Source: Candidatus Woesearchaeota archaeon (lineage in GTDB: Archaea; Nanobdellota; Nanobdellia; Woesearchaeales; WJIZ01). From it: a DNA stretch of 14,973 nt. This document shows, one piece after another, positions 1 to 7,505 of this stretch (within the stretch, counting starts at the first letter, position 1; every line of letters begins with the position of its first letter). A model generated the notes under the pieces. It had not been told where the DNA came from. It made no database searches and worked only from the letters and a program-made list of their open reading frames with translations. The translations under genes and the position numbers were made by a program. Location of the stretch: the NCBI GenBank assembly GCA_018303575.1, contig JAGVXW010000009.1:1-14973 (forward strand), given 5' to 3'.

Positions 1-1
1 A

Positions 2-3000
2 TCATCCCATATAGCTCGGCATCTCTTCCTTCATCTGCTTCGCCCGCGCTGAGCTGAAGTGCATCTGCAAGTCGGAATAGGCCTTCTCAATGTCGGGAGT
101 CACGGAAGGCGCGACTTTCTCCAGCGCCGCCTCGAAGTGTTTCAGCGTCAAAAAATTTGCGCTGCTGTCCTCCCGGAGAGCGAGGATGGCTGCCTCCCTG
201 CAGACAGATTCGATGTCCGCGCCCGCATATCCCTCGGTCTTGGAGGCGAGGTAGCGGAGCAAGCGTTCAGTTGTTCCATTAGCCACGGCTGGTTTCGTTT
301 TCGTCCTTGCGGGTTTAATCGTTGAAGGAATCGCCTCATCCCGAGCCATCTTTTTGGTAAGGTCAGGGCTTTCAGCTTTATGGGAGGGCTCGAATTTGGA
401 AAGGGTTTCATGTTCCTCATCCGTGATCTTGATAGGCATCTGCTTCGTGTGCACCTTGAAAATCTCCAGCCTGCTTCGCACGTCCGGCGCCGGCACATGG
501 ATGACTCTGTCAAACCTTCCCGGCCGAAGCAGCGCGGTGTCCACGATGTCCGGCCTGTTCGTGGCCGCGATGATCACTACGTCATGCATCTCTTCCAGGC
601 CGTCGATCTCAGTCAGCAGCTGGTTCACAACGCGTTCAGAGACATGGTTCTCCCCGCCCACCCCTCTGCGCGGCGCCAGCGCGTCCACCTCGTCGAAGAA
701 GATGATCGTCGGCGAGGTCTGCCGCGCCTTCTTGAACACTTCCCGCACTGCCTTCTCGCTCTCCCCGACCCATTTGGACAGCAATTCCGGCCCTTTGACC
801 AGGATGAAATTGCTCTCGCTTTCCGTCGCAACAGCCTTCGCCAAAAGCGTCTTTCCAGTTCCGGGCGCGCCGTACATCAGCACCCCTTTCGGAGGCCGGA
901 TGCCCATCCGCTTGAAGGCCTCGGGCATTTTGAGCGGCCATTCAACGGCTTCCTGCAGCTCCTGCTTCACGCCCTCCAGCCCGCCGATGTCGATCCAATG
1001 GATATTTGGAATGTCGATGAGCACTTCGCGCAGCGCGCTCGGTCTCACCACCTTGAGCGCGTCCCGGAAGTCCTGGCTCGTCAGCCGCAGCTGCTCAAGC
1101 AGTTCCTTGGGGATGGCCTCCTCTTCCTGCAGCTTCAGCTCAGGCAGCACGCGCCGGAGCACGATCATGGCGCTTTCCTTGGCCAGCGCCGCGAGATCAG
1201 CCCCCACAAAGCCGTGCGTGATGTTCGCGATGTCCCCGAGATCGACGATATGGGGGTTCGAAAATACTTGTCTGACGAGCGCGTAGAGCTTGTCCGAAGA
1301 CAGGTCCTTGAAGAGCGTGTTCTTGTCCGGATGGTCCTTGAGGAATTTCTGGATCGTCGCTTCAAGATCCTTCTTGGCCATGTACTTGTTCACGACGTCA
1401 GCGAGCGCTAAGAGCGCGTTCCGGTAGGGGTCAGAGCCGTCCTTCAGCTCGTCGATGGCCGTGCTCACGCTGTACAGCGGCATTCCTCTGGTATGGATCT
1501 TGAGGATGTTCAGCCGGCCTTCCTTGCTTGGCACCCCGATCTCGATCTCGCGGTCGAACCTTCCCGGCCTGCGCAGAGCGGGATCCAAAATGTTGGGGAC
1601 GTTCGTCGCCGCTATCACAACAACCTTGCCGCGGCTCTTCAGCCCGTCCATGAGCGCGAGCAGCTGCGCCACAACCCTCCTTTCAACTTCCCCTTTCGTC
1701 TCTTCCCGTTTCGACGCGATCGCGTCGATCTCGTCGATGAAGATGATGGAAGGGGCGTTCTTTTCCGCCTCCTCGAATTTCTTGCGTAAGTTTTCTTCGC
1801 TGTTGTGCGCGAAGATTCCTCCTGTGCCGGCGATGAAGTTTTGGCACGGCTCCACTGAGATGTCATAGACATGCTCGCAGGGCCCATCTTCTTCAATCTT
1901 CATGACTTTATCCCAATAGATGTCGTTTGATAAAAGCTGTTGCAGCGCCGGATGCTCGAGCCGCTGCAGGATGTTCCTTCCGATCGATGCTTGATCCTTC
2001 CATTCCCTGAAATGGGAGGCTACAATCTCCTTGATTTCCCCCACAATTGGAATCCGGTCTCTGCGCGACACTCCCGCGTTCAGGAGATAATCGTAAATAA
2101 CCCGGTTCCTCCCGGCGTCGAAGAAGCCGATTTCACGGAAACGGTCGAGATTCTCATAATCCGCGAAGCAGATCCTTCTTTGAGGCCGGTCTTTCCGTAA
2201 GTACGTTTTCGCGACAATGCCGAAGCAGAGCAATAAATAAGCCAGATCGTCGGCAAGCGCAGGGCTCTCCGTATCGGCCTCAACTTCTGGCGCAGGCGCG
2301 ACGGTATTGACGGAGCCGTCTCCTGAGAAATATCCTCTGAGGAATGCGGAAAGGTTCTCCCGACTGAGGTTGTAGGCAAATTGCGGCACGCTCTTCTTTC
2401 TTGCGCCGCTTTTGAATCCGAGGACGTCCCTCATGAGGATTCCCAACACGCCGGAGCAGATGAAGATGTCCAATCCCTTCGACTCGGGCTTATGATAGAG
2501 CAGTACGCCCCCAAAGAGCCGCTCGCAGAGTTCCCGGATTGTTTTCTCCTCGTCTTGGTGGATGCTGAGCCGGACCTCATTCTTGGTCGTGTAGGATCCT
2601 TCAGCCATCCAAAGGCCAAAAAACGCGCAGAGATCCTCCGTTATCCTTAATTGAGAGGGCAGGCTTTTCCCCTTGGTGAAAATCGAGATTTCCTCCTTCT
2701 GTAAGGGTATCTTCGCCCTCTGCATGAGCTCAAGGAAGCTCTTGACCCGAATCCCCACGTTCTTGGAGAGCATATCGTAGAGATATTTCGGCTTCACGCG
2801 TAGAATCTCTGCTGCCTTGTCATGCCCGAGCGCAGCGATTGCGTCACGGATGTACTGCTGCACCCCTCGAACGCGCAGGCCATGATCCTCGTCCTTAAGC
2901 GCGTCAAGAAGGTCAATGCTCTCTATTGGCCGGCTGGCAAAGGGGATTTTTTTCGGCACCGCCACAAAAGAGCGGCCCGCGATAAGGCTTGAGGTTGGGA

Positions 3001-5515
3001 CGCTCTCTATCCCCTGTTTTCCTAAGGTGAAGAGCGAGTGATCGCCTGTGACTCTGATCTGCCTTCCGCTGCGTGTCGTGACCTTAAGCATTTTGGAGGC
3101 GGCCTGATGCTTGATGAGCCCCGTAATCTTGGATACTACGATTTTGCCTTCTTTGTCGAAGCACACTACCTCTCTTCCTTCCTTGCCGCTCTCGACCACC
3201 TCGCCGATGGGCATTCGTTTGAGGAGTCCTTTCTCGGAGACAAGAATCTTTTCTTCATAGGGGAGGGATTGGCCGTAGAACTTGCTGTTATGGAGCAGCA
3301 GCAACGGCCCTCCCATGAAATTATCTTTGTCAACGGTGAAGTCGTAGAGCTCCTTCTCGCCGACAAATCTTTTCGACGTGATCTTCTCCCACGCGAGATC
3401 GTCGCGCATGAGCGTGTCATGCTCAGCTTGAAGGGAAGGAGTCAGCGCCTTCGCGTCCGATACGATTCCATATAATTTCTGATAAGCGTGCCTGGTGAAA
3501 TCGCCATGCCCATAGACGTAAGAATCGTTGTTCCGATATTTTTCGTAGGGCACCCTGGAGCAGAGTTCCTGCAGAAGGAGCTTTGGCGTCGGGATGTTGG
3601 CGAACTCCTTTTTTCGTTTCGCATGCGCAATCAGCGCGAGCCGTCTCGCCTTTTCAGGCGCGGCCGAGCCGACCCTTTCCCAGAAAAGGCGCCGCCCCTC
3701 ACTCCCCCTCACGACCAGGGCCTGCATCTCTCCTTTGGGCGTCGGATGTCTCGCGAGCGTCGTCGCTATCCCGAGCTTGAGTATCAGCAAGGACTGCATT
3801 TGTTGGAGAAATTCTCTTGATAGGCTATACAGCTTGGGCGTGGGATATTCATATCCTTCCATCTTCGCCAGGGCGACCGTGCCATCCCCATCAAAGTATC
3901 CTCGGATGAACGCCGCGATCTCTTCTGGCGGCAGCGTGTAGAAATATCCGGGAATCTCAAGCCTCTTCTTTCCCGCAAAGAGGCCGAACTGCTCGAGGAA
4001 TGCGGAAAGTGTTTTGGAATAGACGACAATCCTTCCGTCCTTGTATTCTTTCGCTGTGGAAATTCTAAACAGCCCCTTTAGGAGCCCTGTGTAGCGATCC
4101 CTCAGCGCCTTGTCAAGATTGCAGAACGTGATGGCGTCGCCTTCCTTGGAGATGTTGCCTTCCGCGACAAGCAGTCCGACAAACTCAAGAAGCTCCGGAC
4201 TTGTTCTTGCCGGAAGCGCGACGAACGCGCTTCTTGAGATATTTTTGCTCTTGAGGCAGTATCTTCCTGCCTTCTTGATGGCCCCCTTCGGAAGGACGAG
4301 CTTTTGGCTCTCCTCCGGCAGGGCGAGTTTGTTTACCCGCGCGACGAACATCCCTTCGGAAAGCTCCTCGACGCGCTTCCAGATGAGCTGACCATTATTA
4401 TAAACTAAAAAAGGCTGGTTGTGCGATGTCTCAAGCGTATTGCCGTCGCTGAACTCAAGAGCATACGTCGGCGCCTTCAATTTCGCGACATGGGTGATCT
4501 TGACCTTTGTCAGTTTGTTTTCATGGAAGCCAAAGCTCTTCACCGGCTCATCCAACTTGATGGCTTCTATCCTTCCTTCGCTAATTTTCTTCCCTTTCGC
4601 CGCCTGGAAGATATCCTTGATCTTTTTGTAGCCGCGAGGATTCGTAAAGATGGGTGTATCCTCACCCACGCACATGATCTCAGGCCCGTTGATGACCAGG
4701 AAATGCGAGTTCGTCTCATTCGCCACCGCCTTCGCCAGCAGCGTCTTGCCTGTTCCCGGAGGCCCGTGCAGCAGCACCCCTTTCGGCGGCTCGATGCCCA
4801 GCCTCTCAAAGACTTCAGGATGCTTCAGAGGCAGCTCCACCATCTCCCGCACTTTGGTGATCTCCTCGTCCAGGCCACCGATATCCTCATAAGCGATCTC
4901 CGTCAGGGCCTCGGTTTCATCGACTTCCACCGCCTCGGGGTTGAACTCCACCTGCGTCTCGTCGGTGATGATCACCGCCGCCTTGGGGTTGGTGTCCGCC
5001 ACGAGGAACTTCAGGTCCCCGAAGCCGAACCCGAGCATGCTCTCGTCGAGGATGTTGAAGACGTCGTCGAAGAACGGGTTGTCCTGTACGCTGGTGCGCC
5101 TGCGTTTCGTGCCGCCGATCGCCACGATGTCGCCCTTCACTACCGCCCTCCCCAACAGACCCTGCTTGAAGATCTCCGGCGCGGCCCTGACCAGGATCCC
5201 CCGCTTGGCCGGCGCAATCACGACTTTTTTGGCCTCCTTCACTTCGGCCTTCTTCACCGCGACCAGCTCGCCGACACTCGCCTTTCCGTTGCGCCGGATG
5301 ATGCCGTCCATGCGGATGATGTTCAGCCCGATGTCTCCCGGATACGCGCGGTCCGCGATCGCCACCGTATGCTTCCCGCCTTGGATGTCCACGATGTCGC
5401 CCGGCCTGACGCCCGCGCGCTGCATGTAGCTCGTGTCAATCCGGACGATGCCCTTGTTGACGTCGTCCTGGATGGCTTCCGCGACTTTGAGTCTGAGGGG
5501 TTCTGCGTTGACCAT
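2..5515 (-). CDS. cdc48: CDC48/VCP-family AAA+ ATPase precursor with two inteins
   Basis: Hexameric ATP-driven unfoldase that extracts and unfolds proteins in the cytoplasm, often for the proteasome. Residues are numbered from the ATG at 5515 (1837 aa precursor, about 886 aa after splicing). Order: N-domain (about 1-200); D1 Walker A GPPGTGKT 251-258; intein 1 (282-743); pore-loop extein SKFYGQ 744-749; intein 2 (750-1238); D1 Walker B IIFIDEID with D1261/E1262; RRPGRFDRE 1315-1323; D2 Walker A GAPGTGKT 1549-1556; Walker B with D1608/E1609; RPGRFDR 1664-1670. Both ATPase sites look intact. Two extra insertions (about 70 and 50 aa) lie between the large and small subdomains of D1 and D2. An in-frame GTG lies 9 nt upstream (5524), but the TATA box at 5543-5550 predicts transcription starting near 5520, which favours the ATG. 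The family call is very secure. Confidence 0.97.
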   Translation of the reverse strand: MVNAEPLRLKVAEAIQDDVNKGIVRIDTSYMQRAGVRPGDIVDIQGGKHTVAIADRAYPGDIGLNIIRMDGIIRRNGKASVGELVAVKKAEVKEAKKVVIAPAKRGILVRAAPEIFKQGLLGRAVVKGDIVAIGGTKRRRTSVQDNPFFDDVFNILDESMLGFGFGDLKFLVADTNPKAAVIITDETQVEFNPEAVEVDETEALTEIAYEDIGGLDEEITKVREMVELPLKHPEVFERLGIEPPKGVLLHGPPGTGKTLLAKAVANETNSHFLVINGPEIMCVGEDTPIFTNPRGYKKIKDIFQAAKGKKISEGRIEAIKLDEPVKSFGFHENKLTKVKITHVAKLKAPTYALEFSDGNTLETSHNQPFLVYNNGQLIWKRVEELSEGMFVARVNKLALPEESQKLVLPKGAIKKAGRYCLKSKNISRSAFVALPARTSPELLEFVGLLVAEGNISKEGDAITFCNLDKALRDRYTGLLKGLFRISTAKEYKDGRIVVYSKTLSAFLEQFGLFAGKKRLEIPGYFYTLPPEEIAAFIRGYFDGDGTVALAKMEGYEYPTPKLYSLSREFLQQMQSLLILKLGIATTLARHPTPKGEMQALVVRGSEGRRLFWERVGSAAPEKARRLALIAHAKRKKEFANIPTPKLLLQELCSRVPYEKYRNNDSYVYGHGDFTRHAYQKLYGIVSDAKALTPSLQAEHDTLMRDDLAWEKITSKRFVGEKELYDFTVDKDNFMGGPLLLLHNSKFYGQSLPYEEKILVSEKGLLKRMPIGEVVESGKEGREVVCFDKEGKIVVSKITGLIKHQAASKMLKVTTRSGRQIRVTGDHSLFTLGKQGIESVPTSSLIAGRSFVAVPKKIPFASRPIESIDLLDALKDEDHGLRVRGVQQYIRDAIAALGHDKAAEILRVKPKYLYDMLSKNVGIRVKSFLELMQRAKIPLQKEEISIFTKGKSLPSQLRITEDLCAFFGLWMAEGSYTTKNEVRLSIHQDEEKTIRELCERLFGGVLLYHKPESKGLDIFICSGVLGILMRDVLGFKSGARKKSVPQFAYNLSRENLSAFLRGYFSGDGSVNTVAPAPEVEADTESPALADDLAYLLLCFGIVAKTYLRKDRPQRRICFADYENLDRFREIGFFDAGRNRVIYDYLLNAGVSRRDRIPIVGEIKEIVASHFREWKDQASIGRNILQRLEHPALQQLLSNDIYWDKVMKIEEDGPCEHVYDISVEPCQNFIAGTGGIFAHNSEENLRKKFEEAEKNAPSIIFIDEIDAIASKREETKGEVERRVVAQLLALMDGLKSRGKVVVIAATNVPNILDPALRRPGRFDREIEIGVPSKEGRLNILKIHTRGMPLYSVSTAIDELKDGSDPYRNALLALADVVNKYMAKKDLEATIQKFLKDHPDKNTLFKDLSSDKLYALVRQVFSNPHIVDLGDIANITHGFVGADLAALAKESAMIVLRRVLPELKLQEEEAIPKELLEQLRLTSQDFRDALKVVRPSALREVLIDIPNIHWIDIGGLEGVKQELQEAVEWPLKMPEAFKRMGIRPPKGVLMYGAPGTGKTLLAKAVATESESNFILVKGPELLSKWVGESEKAVREVFKKARQTSPTIIFFDEVDALAPRRGVGGENHVSERVVNQLLTEIDGLEEMHDVVIIAATNRPDIVDTALLRPGRFDRVIHVPAPDVRSRLEIFKVHTKQMPIKITDEEHETLSKFEPSHKAESPDLTKKMARDEAIPSTIKPARTKTKPAVANGTTERLLRYLASKTEGYAGADIESVCREAAILALREDSSANFLTLKHFEAALEKVAPSVTPDIEKAYSDLQMHFSSARAKQMKEEMPSYMG
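1802..3268 (-). mobile_element. Intein 2 of CDC48 (LAGLIDADG homing endonuclease)
   Basis: A 489-residue intein (precursor residues 750-1238) inserted between SKFYGQ and SEENLRKKF. It begins with Ser (SLPYEEKILV, block A), has a canonical block B (T823-G-D-H826), LAGLIDADG motifs FFGLWMAEG (E972) and FLRGYFSGDG (D1066), block F HVYDISVEP, and ends GGIFAHN followed by Ser+1. Both catalytic acidic positions of the endonuclease are kept. Between block B and the first LAGLIDADG motif is a helical stretch (about 888-936) that could be a small DNA-binding module; this is inferred from its look only. Its upstream neighbour, intein 1, ends 18 bp away. Confidence 0.95.
3287..4672 (-). mobile_element. 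Intein 1 of CDC48 (LAGLIDADG homing endonuclease)
   Basis: A 462-residue intein inserted after GPEIM in D1 (precursor residues 282-743). It starts with Cys (CVGEDTPIF, block A) and ends LLLLHN followed by Ser+1, the standard His-Asn splice end. LAGLIDADG motif 1 is FVGLLVAEG (acidic residue E452) and motif 2 is FIRGYFDGDG (D544), so the endonuclease looks intact. Block F is ELYDFTV...NF just before the C-terminal junction. Block B is unusual: where TxxH is expected the sequence is T-S-H-N (363-366), so the His sits one position early. Removing it joins GPEIM to SKFYG, the normal CDC48 sequence. Identification is secure; splicing activity is inferred. Confidence 0.95.
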
Positions 5516-5542
5516 AGATGCCACCGGAGAGTGCTCCCCTTT

Positions 5543-5550
5543 ATTATAAA
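5543..5550 (-). promoter_or_regulatory. TATA box of cdc48
   Basis: On the minus strand this reads TTTATAAT inside AAAGCTTTATAATAAA, a good archaeal TATA box. Its centre lies about 31 nt before the ATG at 5515, predicting a very short leader. This is why the ATG is preferred to the GTG at 5524. Confidence 0.6.
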
Positions 5551-5603
5551 GCTTTTGCCCTCTTTTTGGGTATAGCAGTCTCCTCCAGCGCCGGCCTTGG
5601 CGT

Positions 5604-5696
5604 GCGGCGAGGGATTGTTCGCGGCAACGCGAACCTACGAACGCAAGTGAGTATGTTCCCGAGTAGGCTTTTCCCGGAGAAAAGCCGTCGCCCCGC
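5604..5696. repeat. GC-rich three-way-junction intergenic element (copy A)
   Basis: Plus-strand reading: closing stem GGCGA (5606-5610) with TCGCC (5688-5692), extended by flanking GC with a bulge. The first inner hairpin is GTTCGCG/CGCGAAC (5617-5623/5628-5634) with a GCAA tetraloop. Then comes a linker containing CTACGAACGCAAGTGAGTAT. The second inner hairpin is GGCTTTTC/GAAAAGCC (5666-5673/5679-5686) with a 5-nt loop. The linker is almost identical to 14038-14060, and the closing stem plus GAGTAGG is shared with 14072-14135. It lies between two minus-strand genes, upstream of cdc48, where it could act as DNA or RNA. No protein is encoded. The rest of the 5516-5730 gap shows only the cdc48 promoter. 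Confidence 0.7.
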
Positions 5697-5730
5697 CTGC
5701 TTCGGCGCTATAATGTATCTCTCCCAACAT

Positions 5731-6690
5731 TCATTGGCAGAACGTAGGCCCGTCCCTTTGCATGCTTGAATAGACTTGCTTGTTGTATTTTCCCACATAG
5801 ACTTGCTTCAGTTCAGGAGAAAAGAAGTCATACGGGCAGACAGCGGTGGTATAGACCCAGCTATTCCCCCACTCCGCGCTGCCAGCGTATCTGTTGCTGG
5901 AGCCGGAATCATACACCCCGAAATCCCAGTTGCCCGCCTGCGACGTTCCGGTGGTGTAGCCGATGAGGTCTCCCGCCTTGAACGCTATCGTGCCCTTGAG
6001 CTGCTGGTCCCGTGAATCCTGCGAAGGAGTGTCCGGGAACAGATCCTTGATTTCCTGGAGCGGCTCCGTGATATGTGCAAAGCGCAGCGTGATTTCACAC
6101 GTCACCTCAAATCCGAGCCAATAGGGGCCTGCAGTATAAAACGCGCCTGTGACGAGCGTCATGTCAGCCGGCGCATACACCGGAACGCGCTGCTTCTGCG
6201 TCTCAACATAGCTGTGCGTCTTGAGGCTTCCAGCAATGATGACCGGCGGCGTCACGACATTCGCGATTTTGTCGACATCCGTGATGTGGCTCGTGAAGAC
6301 AGGGTTCCTGTTGCTGGCGCAGGATTGCGCTGGCGCCTCCTGGCTGGGCGTCTGATCAGGTAGCTTCACGGTGCGCACAAACGTTTCCTTGAGGGCGCGC
6401 ACCTTTGTCGCATCATATCCTTCATTGGAAAGCTTCTCGAAGAGGAGGAGGATTTCCTGGTAGCGCTCAGGGCTCACTTCGCCGCCCTCCCGGATGATGT
6501 TCATCTCCTGCCGGAGGCCAAGGTAAATGCTCTCAAGTTCCGTCTGTCCAGAAGGCGCTTCATTTTCAGCCGCTGTTGGGGAAATTTCCTGCGGTGCGGC
6601 CGGCTCTGTCTGAATAGCCAACTCTGGAGTCTGGCATCCCGCGATAATCATCGCGCCCATGAGCAGAAGAGCCAGCGCGCTTGCTTTCAT
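5731..6690 (-). CDS. Lipoprotein with a degenerate M23/LytM-like barrel domain
   Basis: 319 aa. Signal peptide MKASALALLLMGAMIIAGC with a lipobox and Cys19 as the likely lipid-modified residue, so it should be anchored outside the membrane. Residues 20-50 are a low-complexity linker and 50-110 a helical part. Residues 145-262 resemble the M23 peptidase barrel: VPVYAPADMTLV (169-180), LRFAHI (202-207) and KAGDLIGYTTGT (238-249) match the order of M23 strands. The catalytic HxH is replaced by NWDFGVYD (254-261), so metallopeptidase activity is unlikely and a binding or structural role more probable. Four Cys remain after residue 19 (124, 198, 285, 318), possibly as disulfides. The ATG at 6690 lies about 26 nt from a TATA box, fitting a leaderless start. 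The M23 relationship is a motif-level inference. Confidence 0.75.
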   Translation of the reverse strand: MKASALALLLMGAMIIAGCQTPELAIQTEPAAPQEISPTAAENEAPSGQTELESIYLGLRQEMNIIREGGEVSPERYQEILLLFEKLSNEGYDATKVRALKETFVRTVKLPDQTPSQEAPAQSCASNRNPVFTSHITDVDKIANVVTPPVIIAGSLKTHSYVETQKQRVPVYAPADMTLVTGAFYTAGPYWLGFEVTCEITLRFAHITEPLQEIKDLFPDTPSQDSRDQQLKGTIAFKAGDLIGYTTGTSQAGNWDFGVYDSGSSNRYAGSAEWGNSWVYTTAVCPYDFFSPELKQVYVGKYNKQVYSSMQRDGPTFCQ

Positions 6691-6711
6691 GACGGGTTTT
6701 TCCGGTTTCCT

Positions 6712-6719
6712 CTATTTAA
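6712..6719 (-). promoter_or_regulatory. TATA box of the M23-like lipoprotein gene
   Basis: Minus-strand TTAAATAG centred about 26 nt before the ATG at 6690, so transcription would begin at or next to the start codon. Confidence 0.55.
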
Positions 6720-6750
6720 TTCTTCCCCCATCTTCGCAACATAACAAAAG

Positions 6751-6758
6751 CTTTAAAA
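6751..6758 (+). promoter_or_regulatory. TATA box of the SecB-like gene
   Basis: CTTTAAAA, preceded by purine-rich AAAAG, centred about 42 nt before the ATG at 6797. It predicts a leader of roughly 15 nt that includes the ribosome-binding site GGAGG at 6785-6789. It shares a 106-nt divergent intergenic region with the lipoprotein promoter. Confidence 0.55.
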
Positions 6759-6796
6759 ACGTCCCGGCGCCCCTTGCACCATTCGGAGGCGAAAGC

Positions 6797-7204
6797 ATGA
6801 CGATTGTCGGGTTCAATTTCACGAAGATCAACGTCGAGCGCAAGTCGAGCGCCAGCGGCAAGATCAACGTCAGCAGCAATGTGGCCATCAAGGATGTCGT
6901 CGAGACCGATCTTGCGATCGGGGCGTCCAAGCAGAAGGCCGTGCGCTTCGTCTTCGAGTTCACCACGACATTTGAGCCCAAGGTGGGCAATATTCTTCTG
7001 GGCGGCGAGGTGCTCTTCCTCCAGGAGGCCAAGAGCATCGAGAAAGTGCTTGACGACTGGAAGAAGAGCAAGAAGGTCGAGAAGGACGTGATGACCGCTG
7101 TCCTGAACAACGTGCTCGCCAAGTGCAACGTCGAGGCGCTCATCCTGAGCCAGGATGTCAACCTGCCGAGCCCGCTTCCCCTGCCGAAAGTGAAGGCGGA
7201 ATAA
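6797..7204 (+). CDS. Conserved archaeal-type hypothetical protein, SecB-like in appearance
   Basis: 135 aa, no signal peptide or membrane segment, so cytoplasmic. It opens MTIVGFNFTKINVERK, followed by alternating beta-strand segments (RFVFEFTTTFEPKVGNILLGGEVLF), two helices (about 75-115) and a tail ending in a Leu/Pro-rich LPSPLPLPKV. Strands followed by a long helix and a Pro-rich hydrophobic tail recall the SecB chaperone fold. This is an inference from the pattern, not a firm match. The start is set by GGAGG 8 nt upstream of the ATG; longer in-frame readings extend into the promoter. It is divergent from the lipoprotein gene and followed by a T-run terminator. A structure prediction compared with SecB would settle the fold. 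Confidence 0.75.
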   Translation: MTIVGFNFTKINVERKSSASGKINVSSNVAIKDVVETDLAIGASKQKAVRFVFEFTTTFEPKVGNILLGGEVLFLQEAKSIEKVLDDWKKSKKVEKDVMTAVLNNVLAKCNVEALILSQDVNLPSPLPLPKVKAE

Positions 7205-7206
7205 AC

Positions 7207-7221
7207 TCTATTTTTTTTCTT
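7207..7221 (+). terminator. T-run terminator after the SecB-like gene
   Basis: Eight consecutive T (7211-7218) within a pyrimidine run starting 2 nt after the stop codon, typical of archaeal intrinsic termination. It sits between convergent genes. Confidence 0.5.
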
Positions 7222-7256
7222 GGATCGAAATCCGTGGCAATGTAATGTGATGTCCT

Positions 7257-7505
7257 CTAGCTCTCCGCCATCGCGTCATCAATCGCCCTGAACACGTCGT
7301 CGTCAGAATCCAGAGTGCGTTCCTGAGCGAGAGGAGAGGCGGCAGGAGCAGTATCCACAGGAGGGGCCGAGTCTGGAGCGGCCATGGGATTTCCGTCAGT
7401 CGTCTCACTTTGTTGTGCCGGATTAGGCGCTCTAACTTGCGCCTGTTGTGCGCATGCGGCGATGAGGAGTGCGACAACCAAGATTCCAAGAAGTGCATCT
7501 CTCAT
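7257..7505 (-). CDS. Small lipoprotein, unknown function
   Basis: 82 aa. MRDALLGILVVALLIAAC is a signal peptide with lipobox and Cys18. The mature part is Ala/Pro/Gln-rich with no recognisable domain and ends in an acidic helix (DSDDDVFRAIDDAMAES). The ATG overlaps the stop of the upstream gene as ATGA (7502-7505), which fixes the start and implies translational coupling. An in-frame TTG further upstream would destroy the signal peptide. It is probably co-expressed with the Cys-rich secreted protein, perhaps as a membrane-anchored partner. Confidence 0.75.
   Translation of the reverse strand: MRDALLGILVVALLIAACAQQAQVRAPNPAQQSETTDGNPMAAPDSAPPVDTAPAASPLAQERTLDSDDDVFRAIDDAMAES

Noticed and set aside
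354..1411. Long plus-strand open frames opposite cdc48 (also 4421-5575)
   Set aside because: They mirror the codon bias of cdc48, have no promoter or domain, and cover its conserved ATPase motifs.
5516..5524. GTG start for cdc48 at 5524
   Set aside because: It lies at or upstream of the transcription start predicted from the TATA box; the ATG at 5515 fits better, though the GTG is not excluded.
6659..6796. N-terminal extension of the SecB-like protein
   Set aside because: It overlaps both divergent promoters; GGAGG precedes the ATG at 6797.
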